Assembly (NCBI RefSeq): GCF_014297575.1
Contig: NZ_CP060412.1
Coordinates: 3,038,001-3,102,000 of the forward strand
Length of the DNA: 64,000 nucleotides
Direction: 5' to 3'
DNA from: Dyella telluris
GTDB lineage: Bacteria > Pseudomonadota > Gammaproteobacteria > Xanthomonadales > Rhodanobacteraceae
Each line of letters starts with the position of its first letter. Position 1 is the first letter of the stretch. Under the pieces are notes generated by a model. That model saw nothing but the letters and a program-made list of their open reading frames with translations. It was not told the DNA's origin and made no database searches. The position numbers and the translations under genes were made by a program. This document shows, piece after piece, positions 35,455 through 43,957 of the stretch.

Positions 35455-37032
35455 GTGGACAGGCAGCAGTGGGCGTTGCCCCGAATCCGTGTACTGCAGA
35501 TCGAGGACAGCCAGCTCGACGCCGAACTGGTGTTGTCCGAGCTGGACGCCGATCACATCGAGTACGACGTGACGCTGGTGGACGCCGAGCGCGAGTATCT
35601 TTCCGCGCTGGACGAATTCCAGCCGGACATCGTGCTGTCGGACCTGAGCATGCCGGGCTTCTCCGGCCAGCGTGCGCTGGACATCCTGCGCGAACGCGAC
35701 CAGGACCTGCCCTTCATCTTCGTCTCGGCGACGCTGGGTGAAGAGGCCGCCATCGAAGCGCTGCGTAACGGCGCTACCGATTACATCCTCAAGCAGAACC
35801 CGGCGCGACTGGCATCGGCCGTGCGTCGTGCCATGCGCGAAGCCGAAGCACAGCGCGCGCGGCGCCGCGCGGAAACCGAGCTGATCCGCGCCCAGCGCTT
35901 CGAAAGCCTGGCGATGCTCGCCGGCGGCCTCAGCCACGACCTGCGCAACCTGCTGCAGCCTCTGCTGCTGGCCGGCGACAGTCTGCAGGACTACCAGGAC
36001 GATCCGCGCCTGGCCCGGCTCGGGCGTCTCGTGCGCGACTGCGGCAAGCGCGGGCTGGACATGGTGCAGTCCATGCTTTCGTTCGCGCGTGGTGCGCGTC
36101 GTGCCGAACAGGTGCGCGTGGGCGCGCTGCTCGACGCCCTCGGGCTGCTCCTGCAGGGCAGCGTGCCGCGCAACGTGACGCTGGAGCTGGAAGCCTTCGA
36201 TCCCGACCTGAGCTTCGACGGCAACCACACCGAGCTGCAGCAGTGCCTGCTCAACCTCAGCCTCAACGCCCTGCAGGCCATGCCCGAAGGCGGCCAGCTG
36301 CGCATCATCGCCTCGCGCGCCTCGCTGCCGGAGAGCTTCTTCCTTCCTGGCGAAGAAGCCCGCGAAGGCAACTACGTTTGCCTCACGGTCAGTGACACCG
36401 GTACCGGCATGGACAAGGCGGCGTTGCAGCACCTGTTCGAGCCGTTCTACACCACCAAGGAAAGCGGCACCGGCCTGGGCCTGGTGTCGTGCAAGCGCAT
36501 CATCACCGCGCATGGCGGCGTGGTGCGCGTGGAGAGCGTGCCCGGCGAAGGCACGCGCTTCCACATGCATATCCCGCTTATCCGGCAGCCGGTCGACGTG
36601 CTCGATGAACCCGAGACCGTCAACCTGCAGGGCGAAGCCGAGCGCCTGCTGGTGGTGGTGGAAGAAGCCGGCCAGTTGTCGCTGCTGGTGGATACGCTCG
36701 ACTCGTGGGGCTACCAGGCCCACGCCAGCCAGAGCGGCACGGCCGCCCTGCAGTGGCTGGAAGCGCAGGGCGTGCCGGATCTGGTGGTGCTTGACGCCGA
36801 CATGAACCTGTTCACCGGCGTGCGCACGCTGGCGGCGCTGTTCGACCACGGTTACCGCGGCGCGGTGATTCTGCTGGCGCGGCCCGATGCGCCGCCGGAC
36901 ATGGACGAGCTGCCGGTGATGGAGCATCTCTACACGGTCGACAAGCCGGTCTCGACGATGAAGCTGTTGAGGACGGTGAGGGAGGCGTTGGAGGAGAGTG
37001 CGACGGGGGCGGGGCCGGTGGGGCCGATGTAA
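35455..37032 (+). CDS. Soluble hybrid kinase: receiver-HisKA-ATPase-receiver
   Basis: A 525-residue protein starting at GTG 35455. Order of domains: a receiver (Asp63 in VLSDLSMPG), a histidine-kinase core with His161 in GGLSHDLRN, an ATPase region (LSLNALQAMPEGGQL, SDTGTGMD, GTGLGLVSCKRI), and a C-terminal receiver. In the last receiver the usual acidic pair near the start is replaced by Glu-Glu (VVVEEAG), while the phospho-Asp (Asp447, VVLDADMN) and Lys (DKPVS) persist; phosphorylation may be altered. There is no membrane helix. It is the third gene of the 33116-37032 signalling cluster. Confidence 0.87.
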   Translation: MDRQQWALPRIRVLQIEDSQLDAELVLSELDADHIEYDVTLVDAEREYLSALDEFQPDIVLSDLSMPGFSGQRALDILRERDQDLPFIFVSATLGEEAAIEALRNGATDYILKQNPARLASAVRRAMREAEAQRARRRAETELIRAQRFESLAMLAGGLSHDLRNLLQPLLLAGDSLQDYQDDPRLARLGRLVRDCGKRGLDMVQSMLSFARGARRAEQVRVGALLDALGLLLQGSVPRNVTLELEAFDPDLSFDGNHTELQQCLLNLSLNALQAMPEGGQLRIIASRASLPESFFLPGEEAREGNYVCLTVSDTGTGMDKAALQHLFEPFYTTKESGTGLGLVSCKRIITAHGGVVRVESVPGEGTRFHMHIPLIRQPVDVLDEPETVNLQGEAERLLVVVEEAGQLSLLVDTLDSWGYQAHASQSGTAALQWLEAQGVPDLVVLDADMNLFTGVRTLAALFDHGYRGAVILLARPDAPPDMDELPVMEHLYTVDKPVSTMKLLRTVREALEESATGAGPVGPM

Positions 37033-37233
37033 GTGGGGGCTTGGGTTTTCTCGCTCTCGTTTCCGGGGGGGATTAGGGGTGGGTGCTCGCCTCACGGTTT
37101 CATTAAGAACCGTCATTCCTGCGAAAGCGGGAGGCGCTGTTCAACCGCCGAAGGGCGGGTCATTCAGTGTCTTTGCTCTGGCCTTCGGTAGTCATGCCGG
37201 CGCCAGGTTGCCGCTTACGCCGCGGAGGCGTTT

Positions 37234-37267
37234 CGACCTCCTGCCGGAGGCCGAGTCACTTTTCTTT
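37234..37267 (+). repeat. Terminal inverted repeat, copy B left end
   Basis: CGACCTCCTGCCGGAGGCCG followed by AGTCACTTTTCTTT, equivalent to the right end of copy A. Confidence 0.7.
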
Positions 37268-37591
37268 TGCTGGCCCAAAAGAAAAGTAACCCAAAGAAAA
37301 TGGCCTTAAAGGCATGGCAGCATGCCGATGGGATAAGCCCGAACGGCTGAGGAACGTTGTTGCTTGGCAACCTCCGCCTCTACACAGCGGGTACATCAAA
37401 GCGCTTTGCAACGCGCCGATGCGCTGAGGACTTAACGCGGAGCGTCGTGCCGCTGCGCGGCACATCCTTCCTTGCCACTAGGGTGTTCACGTTGAACATC
37501 ACCTCTCGCTCGTCCTCTCCCGTTCGGGAGAGGACTGGGGTGAGCACTGAGGCGAGAGCGGTTCGGGCCTGATACCAGCGCGAGAGACCCA

Positions 37592-37676
37592 CTGTAGGAG
37601 CGCACCTTGTGCGCGACCGCAGCGCCCTGTCGATACCGCTCCGTCAGGTGGTCGCGCACAGGGTGCGCTCCTACAG
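37592..37676. repeat. GTAGGAGCGC palindrome (REP-like), copy 2
   Basis: CTGTAGGAGCGCACC mirrored by GGTGCGCTCCTACAG. In the same orientation as copy 1 it differs by about two bases in the loop. Confidence 0.85.
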
Positions 37677-37951
37677 ACAGGCTAAGCCAGCGCTCAACAG
37701 GCCGTCGCCTTGCGACGCGATGTGCAGCGCAGCTGCACGAGCCGTTTGCTCTTGACCTACCCTCCCCGTTGAGCGGCGGTGAGGGGCGGACGACAGGCCC
37801 GCAGGGGGATCGGCAAGGATGCCGATCCCTTTTCGACAGGACAGGGAGGTCCTGTCGAAAAGCCCGGCCGACCCTCACGCACTGGCCGGCTCTATCGGCC
37901 AGCGCCGCGATGGGGTGCCCCTTTCTTTTGGTTACTTTTCTTTGGGCAAGC

Positions 37952-37985
37952 AAAGAAAAGTAACCCGGCCTCCGGCAGGAGGTCG
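37952..37985 (-). repeat. Terminal inverted repeat, copy B right end
   Basis: The reverse complement begins CGACCTCCTGCCGGAGGCCG then GGTTACTTTTCTTT, equivalent to the left end of copy A. Confidence 0.7.
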
Positions 37986-38253
37986 GAACGCCCGCTGCGT
38001 AAGCGGCCCGGTCGCGGAAACGCTAAACCCCAAATACCAAATACCAAATGCCGAGCGCCGAGCGCCGAGTGTAAAGTCACTGGACCTCTGCCCTGCAGGG
38101 TTGACGGCTAAAGATCGAAGCGGCGAGGCAACGGCGTTTTCCTCACCCCAGCTTTCCCCCTGCCTCCGACAACCCATCGTCATCCATGACCGCCTCTCCA
38201 CACGCTCCAACGGCGGAAGGGGCTGTGTCTCGCTCCATATCGCCCTTCAAAAA

Positions 38254-38284
38254 CAAAAAAAGGCCGGACTAAGTCCGGCCTTCT
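38254..38284 (-). terminator. Intrinsic terminator of pilR
   Basis: On the minus strand the stem AAGGCCGGAC/GTCCGGCCTT with a 3-base loop is followed by seven T residues, about 25 bp after the pilR stop. Confidence 0.9.
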
Positions 38285-38305
38285 CATCCGATATCGACGC
38301 AACCC

Positions 38306-39706
38306 TCAGTCGATCCCCAGCTTCTTCAATTTGTACCGCAACGCCCGGAAGGTAATCCCCAGCTTCTTGGCCGCCGCGGTCTTGTTGTACCGGGACTCTT
38401 CCAGCGCCTTGATGATCGCCGTGCGTTCGAGGTTGCTGATGTAGTCGTCCAGACCGCCGCTGGCCGACGGGGCGGCCGTGGGTGCCGGTTCGGCGGCCTG
38501 TGCGCCGACCGGGGCCGGCGGGGCGGCTTCGGTGGGGGCGCGGGGCGTGCGCTGGGGCAGCATGAGGTCGCTGACGTCGATCTGGTCGCCGTCGCACATC
38601 GCCATGGCGCGTTCGAGGATGTTCTCCAGCTCGCGCACGTTGCCGGGGAAGTCGTAACCCTCAAGCGCCTGTTGCGCGGCGGGCAACAGGTTGCCCGGGG
38701 TGCCGCCGCTCTTGGTGGCCAGCTGGCGCAGCACGAAGCTGGCCAGCAGGGGCACGTCGCCGCGACGTTCGCGCAGGGGCGGCACGCGCAGTTCGATCAC
38801 GTTGATGCGATAGAACAAGTCCTGGCGGAACTGGCCCTGCTCGACCAGCGCGGCAAGATTCTTGTGGGTGGCCGAGAGAATGCGTACATCCACCGGCACC
38901 TCTTCGCGGGCGCCGATCGGGCGCACGGCCTTCTCCTGGATGGCGCGCAGCAGTTTCACCTGCATGTGCAGTGGCAGTTCGGCCACTTCGTCCAGGAACA
39001 GCGTGCCGCCGTGAGCGGCCTGGAACAGGCCTTCCTTGTCGCCGACCGCGCCGGTGAAGCTGCCCTTGCGATGGCCGAAGAACTCGCTTTCCATCAGCTC
39101 GGACGGGATGGCGCCGCAGTTCACCGGCACGAACGGGCCGGTGGCACGCGGGCCCTGTTCGTGGATCAGGCGCGCGACCAGCTCCTTGCCCACGCCCGAT
39201 TCGCCGGCGATGTACACCGGGGCCTGGTTGCGGGCGAGCTTGCCGATGGTGGCGCGTACCTGCTGCATGGCCGGCGAGTCGCCGATCAGGCGCTCGTTGC
39301 CGTCGGGCTTGGCGGCGGCGTGGCCGCTGCGCTTTTCCTCGGCCAGGCGCAGGGCCGTGCGCACCAGGCGGCGCAGCATCTGGATGTCGACCGGCTTGGA
39401 GACAAAGTCGAAGGCACCCGCCTTCAGCGCGCTGACGGCGGCATCGACATTGCCGTAGGCCGTGATCATGGCCACCGGCGTGTCCGGGTGTTCGGCAGAA
39501 ATCAGCTCCACCACTTCATGGCCGGTGCCATCTGGCAGGCGCATGTCGGTGAAGCAGAGGTCGTAATGCCGCTCGGCTAGGGCTCGTCGTGCTTCCGTCA
39601 CGGTGCCCACTGCATCGACCAGCAAATCCATGCGGCCGAGAGTGATGGTGAGAAGCTCGCGAATATCGCGTTCGTCGTCGATGACCAGAACGGTCTGTTG
39701 GCTCAT
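38306..39706 (-). CDS. pilR: Sigma-54-dependent response regulator PilR
   Basis: A 466-residue NtrC-type activator. The receiver has Asp54 (CFTDMRLPDG); the AAA+ domain has Walker A GESGVGKE, the sigma-54-contact loop as GSFTGA, and Walker B GGTLFLDEVAELP; the C-terminal Fis-type helix-turn-helix ends ALRYKLKKLGID. The start at 39706 (MSQQTVLVIDDERD) was chosen over an upstream ATG because it opens the receiver fold directly. PilR activates pilin transcription under control of PilS. The likely PilS gene is not adjacent: it begins about 11 kb away at 52749, across a sugar locus. Confidence 0.88.
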   Translation of the reverse strand: MSQQTVLVIDDERDIRELLTITLGRMDLLVDAVGTVTEARRALAERHYDLCFTDMRLPDGTGHEVVELISAEHPDTPVAMITAYGNVDAAVSALKAGAFDFVSKPVDIQMLRRLVRTALRLAEEKRSGHAAAKPDGNERLIGDSPAMQQVRATIGKLARNQAPVYIAGESGVGKELVARLIHEQGPRATGPFVPVNCGAIPSELMESEFFGHRKGSFTGAVGDKEGLFQAAHGGTLFLDEVAELPLHMQVKLLRAIQEKAVRPIGAREEVPVDVRILSATHKNLAALVEQGQFRQDLFYRINVIELRVPPLRERRGDVPLLASFVLRQLATKSGGTPGNLLPAAQQALEGYDFPGNVRELENILERAMAMCDGDQIDVSDLMLPQRTPRAPTEAAPPAPVGAQAAEPAPTAAPSASGGLDDYISNLERTAIIKALEESRYNKTAAAKKLGITFRALRYKLKKLGID

Positions 39707-39778
39707 GTCGTCAGTGTGCGCTGTGGACGCACCTAGGATAACCGCCACTCAGCTGGGGGGCAAAGGCTGACGTGAGAT

Positions 39779-40852
39779 TTAGCGCCCGGTGGCCGTCAGA
39801 TGGCGATCGAAGAATCTCACGATGGTGTCGTAAGCCGCGCGTGACTCAGGCATTTCCGGGTCCGAGAAAAATGAATGCCACATGCCCTCCCACACGTGCA
39901 GCTCCGTGGCCACACCGGCCTGGCTGAGCAGGGTCTGGCTGCGGATGACCGAACTCATGGCCATGTCACGTGTGCCGGTGATCAGCAATGTCGGGGGAAA
40001 CCGGGCGAGCAGCGTGGGCGAAAGCCCCGGGAACACCAGGGGATCGGTGGCGCTGGCGCCCTTGAAGTAGGGCAGGTCACCCAGCCGCAAAGGATGATCC
40101 GGCACGGGCGCGCCATTCAGCAGAGGGCCCACGTAGGCCGAGTCGCCGTCCATGTCCACCAGCGAGCCGCAGAAAGTGCCGATGGCACCGGGCACGGGAA
40201 GCTTGTCGTCGATCAGTCGGGCAACGGCTTCGCCGGTGAGCACACCACCGGCCGAACATCCGTAGATGCCGATGCTGGCGGGCTCGTACTGCTTCAGCAG
40301 CTCGCGATAAACCGCCTCGACATCCTCGCTGGCTGCGGGAAAGACGTGCTCGGGACCTTGGCGGTAGTCGACGCTGATCACCTTGATGCGGCCCAGGCTG
40401 GCAATCGGCACCGATTCCACCAGCCCGCCGCTGTGGGCACCCCACAGGAACGCGCCGCCATGCAGGTTGATCAGCACGCGGTGCGCGTTCCGGGGGGCGA
40501 TGCCCTGCGCCGGCTCCACCACATCGGTCACCACGCCGGCGATGGTCTCGCGATGCGTCTTCACGGGGTACATCGCCATCATGCGATGCGCCCGGTCGGT
40601 GTTCATGTGGTCGTAGAAGGCGCGGCTTTGTTCAATGGGGGCGGTGATCGGTGGCGCCTTGCTGCCGGCGGCAAGCATCTTCGGGAAGAAAGCGCGCGCT
40701 TCAGGCGAGGCGGCCGACGAGTAGGGCAGGGTGACGTTGCCGGCATGGATGCTGCCGTCGCCAGCTACCGCGGGACTGACCTCCTGCGCGAACACAGGGC
40801 CCAAGGCCAGCGACGCGGCCATTGCCATGCACACAAACACGCGCCGCCTCAT
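39779..40852 (-). CDS. Secreted alpha/beta hydrolase (HSL-type esterase)
   Basis: A 357-residue esterase with a signal peptide (VFVCMAMAASLALGPVFAQ). The hormone-sensitive-lipase pattern is visible: NLHGGAFLWG oxyanion hole, nucleophile elbow GCSAGG, a TGTRDMAMS acid region and the catalytic His in EGMWHSFF. The start overlaps the trehalase stop (ATGA), so it is coupled to the disaccharide operon, perhaps deacetylating an esterified sugar substrate. The next gene on this strand is pilR, 72 bp on, so read-through into pilR is possible. Confidence 0.83.
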   Translation of the reverse strand: MRRRVFVCMAMAASLALGPVFAQEVSPAVAGDGSIHAGNVTLPYSSAASPEARAFFPKMLAAGSKAPPITAPIEQSRAFYDHMNTDRAHRMMAMYPVKTHRETIAGVVTDVVEPAQGIAPRNAHRVLINLHGGAFLWGAHSGGLVESVPIASLGRIKVISVDYRQGPEHVFPAASEDVEAVYRELLKQYEPASIGIYGCSAGGVLTGEAVARLIDDKLPVPGAIGTFCGSLVDMDGDSAYVGPLLNGAPVPDHPLRLGDLPYFKGASATDPLVFPGLSPTLLARFPPTLLITGTRDMAMSSVIRSQTLLSQAGVATELHVWEGMWHSFFSDPEMPESRAAYDTIVRFFDRHLTATGR

Positions 40853-42537
40853 CGTGTGGTTTCCGGTGTGGTGGCCGGCGCGGTCTTCTTCGCGGGCTGG
40901 TCAAGGAGCTGGTGCAGCTTCAGGTAGACGCCGTTGGTCCAGCCGAACCCCACCACGTTGTCGCTATAGCCTGCGCTGACTTTCACGTCGGCATTGCCAA
41001 GCGCCATGTTGTATTTCTCGCGGATAGTGCCGTCGTCGGCCAGTCCCTGATCCACGCTGGCGGCGAATTTGGTGGCGATGCGGCGCGCATCGTCGTGGAA
41101 GCCGTAATCATCCAGTCCCTTCACCGCGAGCCAGTTGGTGGGTGCCCAGCCGAACGGATCGCCCCACTGCAGGCCCACCGGCCGGTCGTCCATGCTCAGG
41201 CCGCCCTTTCGCTCGAAGATGGTGAGCTTGCCGCTCACCGCCTTGGCCTGCTGCGGCGAAGCGGCGCCGGCCCATAGCGGGTAGTACGTGGTGACGTACG
41301 GGAACGGCGAGGGCTTGCCGGCCACGAAGTCGTAGTCGCGATACATGCCGTCCTTTGCGTTCCACAGGTATTTGTTCATCGCCGCCTTGCGGGCGTCTGC
41401 CGCCTTGGCCCAACGCCCGGCGTCGCCGGCCCTGCCCAGTTGCAGTGCGAAGTCGTGCAGGTCGCGTTCGTAGCGATAGAGCAGGCTGTTGAGGCTGGCG
41501 TCGGCGTAATGGTGGGTGGAGCCGCCGAACGGGCCGAAATGGGAGTTGGTGTCGAAACCCGATTCGCGCATGGCGCGATCACCATGGAAGTAATCGGCCG
41601 TGAGTCGATAACCGTTGACCCATGCGCCCTCGCACACCTTCGATGCGCGCACGTCGCAGCTGGCTTCCTTCAGTCGCGCGGCTTCCGCATCGTCGGGATG
41701 TTGTGCGCCCTTGATCAGGTAGCCGGGGTCTTCCTTGGGATGGGCAATCAGCCAGCGGATCACACCCTGATAGAACTCGCTGTCTTTCGCTTCGAGCACC
41801 GGGCCGCTGCCAAAGTCGTAGTAACGCGCCAGCCCCGTGTCGCCCGCGCGGTGCTCGGTGCGCGTCCAGATCTCGTAGTTGCGCACCGCCAGCGGGTACG
41901 CCTTCGCCAGCCAGGCGTGGCGCGCATCGGCACTGGAGAAGCTGGCCGGATCATCCAGCAGCGCCGTCATCATGGCGGTGAGGAAGGGGGGCTGTGAGCG
42001 GCTGAGGTAGTACGTGCGGTTGGCGTTGAGCACCCCGCCGTAATGCGCCACCTCGAACAGCGCGTTGTCGACCATGTCTTTCGCCAGGTCCAGCTTGTGG
42101 TCGGCGACCAGCCCCAGCAGGATGAAATAGCTGTCCCAGCCGTACATTTCGTTGAAGAAGCCACCGGGCACCACGTACGGGCGGGGCAGGTAGAGCAGGC
42201 CTTGCTGCGTCAGCGTGGTCGCGTCGATGTCGCCCAATTGGCCGATCTTGCGCGGCAGCGGCTTCACGTCGATGCCGCAGCGCTTGCCGATGGCCGTCAC
42301 GCTGGCGGGTACAGGCATGTCGGCCGGTACGTAGAGCACCGGGTGGCCGACGACCTTGGTGTCGGTCAATGCGGCGCAGTCATCCTGCGAACGTGTCAGC
42401 GTGGTCCAGGCCTGGTCGATGTAAGCGCGGGTCTTGGCCGGATCGGGCGCGGCAGCCATGGCGGAACCAGCCATCGCGCCGGTGAGCGCAACGGTCAGCA
42501 GGCGAACGCGGATGGACGAAGTGGCATGGCGGGTCAT
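40849..42537 (-). CDS. treA: Periplasmic GH37 trehalase-like hydrolase
   Basis: A 562-residue protein with a signal peptide ending SAMA/AA. It belongs to glycoside hydrolase family 37: the first signature appears as PGGFFNEMYGWDSYF (from residue 124) and the second as LQWGDPFGWAP in the last quarter. In well-studied trehalases the first signature is PGGRF; the Arg is Phe here, so the substrate may deviate from trehalose. It probably hydrolyses an alpha-glucoside in the periplasm after TonB-dependent uptake. It lies 72 bp downstream of the MFS gene and overlaps the esterase. Confidence 0.82.
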   Translation of the reverse strand: MTRHATSSIRVRLLTVALTGAMAGSAMAAAPDPAKTRAYIDQAWTTLTRSQDDCAALTDTKVVGHPVLYVPADMPVPASVTAIGKRCGIDVKPLPRKIGQLGDIDATTLTQQGLLYLPRPYVVPGGFFNEMYGWDSYFILLGLVADHKLDLAKDMVDNALFEVAHYGGVLNANRTYYLSRSQPPFLTAMMTALLDDPASFSSADARHAWLAKAYPLAVRNYEIWTRTEHRAGDTGLARYYDFGSGPVLEAKDSEFYQGVIRWLIAHPKEDPGYLIKGAQHPDDAEAARLKEASCDVRASKVCEGAWVNGYRLTADYFHGDRAMRESGFDTNSHFGPFGGSTHHYADASLNSLLYRYERDLHDFALQLGRAGDAGRWAKAADARKAAMNKYLWNAKDGMYRDYDFVAGKPSPFPYVTTYYPLWAGAASPQQAKAVSGKLTIFERKGGLSMDDRPVGLQWGDPFGWAPTNWLAVKGLDDYGFHDDARRIATKFAASVDQGLADDGTIREKYNMALGNADVKVSAGYSDNVVGFGWTNGVYLKLHQLLDQPAKKTAPATTPETTR

Positions 42538-42609
42538 GTCTGCTCCCGGGTCGTTGCGTGATCGTTGGATGTCGATACCGCGGTGTCTCTCGGTGCGCTG
42601 CGTGCGGTT

Positions 42610-43875
42610 CTACTCCGCGGGAAGTCCGGCCACGGCGGGCTCGGCGAGGCCGGCGCGATCGGTTTCGCGCTTGAAGTAGAACAGCGTCACCAGCACCAGC
42701 GACATTGGCACCAGCGAGAAGTAGAACGCATGGATACCGCCGAAGCTGGAGAACACGATGGCGGTAATGCGCGAACCCAGCGTGCCGCCCAGCGCGGAGA
42801 AGATCACGATGAGCCCGGTCATGGCGGCATGCGAGGGCTTGGGCAGCGAGCTCAGCGCCACCGAATTGATCACCGGATAGATCGGCGCCATCAGCAGGCC
42901 GATCAGCGGAATGAGGTAAGCCGCGAGCGGTGCGTTGAACCATCCGGTGTCGGGCGACACGGTGGCCTCGCGTGCGAGCGGCAGCACCAGCACGATCAGT
43001 GCCGCCATGCCGACCACGCACAGGTTGAGAAGGACGTGCCAAGGCATGCGGCGCAGCAGCTGCCCGGCCAGGATGCGACCCAGCGCGGTGGCACCGGCGA
43101 GGATGCTCGCCATCTGGATGCTCATCGCATTGGGCAGCTTGAGGATCTCGTTGTTGAACGTCGGCAGCCAGGTGCTGAAGCTCTGCTCGATCAGCACGTA
43201 GAGGAAGGCCGACAGCAGGAACACGTAGACCAGCGTGCGCATCAGCAGGCGATACATCTGCCGCAAAGCCTGGCCCATCGACGAGGCGGTGCCGCCATGG
43301 GCCGCCGATTCGTCGAGATCCGCGCCCCACAAAAGGGTCACGGTGCCGAAGCACATGGCCGACAGCACCCAGTACACATTGAACCACGACGGATTTTCAG
43401 GATTGGCGTGGTCGATGAAGGCGCTGAACAGCCAGCCGCTGGCCAGCACGCCCAGCATGAACAAGCCTTCGATGGTGTTGGTCAGTCGACCGTGCTCTGC
43501 CTTGTTGCTCGTGAGTAGGCCGATCGAGGAATACACGGAGACCTTCGCCAGCGCGAACGACACGCCAACGCAGGTGAACAGCAATTCGGTGGTATGGAAA
43601 CTGGGATAGAGCGGCATCAATGCGCACGCGCAGCCCACGATCACCAGCGCGAGGATCATGGCGCGGCGATAGCCCAGCTTGGGCAAAAAGGACGCCACCA
43701 GGAACGAGGTCACCGCAATCGGCAGGTCCTTGAACAGTTCCAGCAGGCTCGCCTGCGGCTTGTCGATGCCGAAGGTGTGGATGGATTGCAGGATGACCGT
43801 GCCCACGCTGTTGAGCAGGATCGCAAAGACCATGTAAATCGCCGCCAGCGCGGCAATCATGCGGTACCGGTTCAT
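42610..43875 (-). CDS. MFS sugar transporter of the disaccharide locus
   Basis: A 421-residue, 12-helix major facilitator protein. ATG 43875 follows a GAGGTGGGG element; a GTG six bases upstream is possible. Helix 1 is MIAALAAIYMVFAILLNSVG; the central loop with the charged GADLDESAAHGGT precedes helix 7. It is placed between a TonB receptor and a trehalase-like gene, so it presumably carries the disaccharide or released glucose across the inner membrane. A strong terminator separates it from the receptor gene upstream, which should lower or uncouple its expression. Confidence 0.83.
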   Translation of the reverse strand: MNRYRMIAALAAIYMVFAILLNSVGTVILQSIHTFGIDKPQASLLELFKDLPIAVTSFLVASFLPKLGYRRAMILALVIVGCACALMPLYPSFHTTELLFTCVGVSFALAKVSVYSSIGLLTSNKAEHGRLTNTIEGLFMLGVLASGWLFSAFIDHANPENPSWFNVYWVLSAMCFGTVTLLWGADLDESAAHGGTASSMGQALRQMYRLLMRTLVYVFLLSAFLYVLIEQSFSTWLPTFNNEILKLPNAMSIQMASILAGATALGRILAGQLLRRMPWHVLLNLCVVGMAALIVLVLPLAREATVSPDTGWFNAPLAAYLIPLIGLLMAPIYPVINSVALSSLPKPSHAAMTGLIVIFSALGGTLGSRITAIVFSSFGGIHAFYFSLVPMSLVLVTLFYFKRETDRAGLAEPAVAGLPAE

Positions 43876-43904
43876 CCCCACCTCGTTACGCCAGACTCAA
43901 AAAG

Positions 43905-43938
43905 GTTCCGGGCCGCCGCGGTGTCGGCGGCCCGGAAC
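43905..43938 (-). terminator. Strong terminator between TonB receptor and MFS gene
   Basis: The 14-bp perfect stem GTTCCGGGCCGCCG/CGGCGGCCCGGAAC is followed on the minus strand by CTTTTTGAG. It lies 20 bp after the receptor stop and 30 bp before the MFS start. Confidence 0.85.
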
Positions 43939-43957
43939 AGTCGAGGGAAGTGCTCTC

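Larger units (their letters stand above)
37072..38013 (-). repeat. Composite palindromic repeat, copy B (inverted)
   Basis: An inverted counterpart of 24425-25388, with the core at 37234-37985 (752 bp). The same terminal CGACCTCCTGCCGGAGGCCG ends and the same set of hairpins are present, including CTTTTCGACAGGAC/GTCCTGTCGAAAAG and the GTAGGAGCGC palindrome. One hairpin carries a paired change relative to copy A (see findings). There is no credible gene. The remaining 38014-38250 shows only a short direct run of CCAAATA and GCCGAGCG repeats near 38031-38067. Confidence 0.8.
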
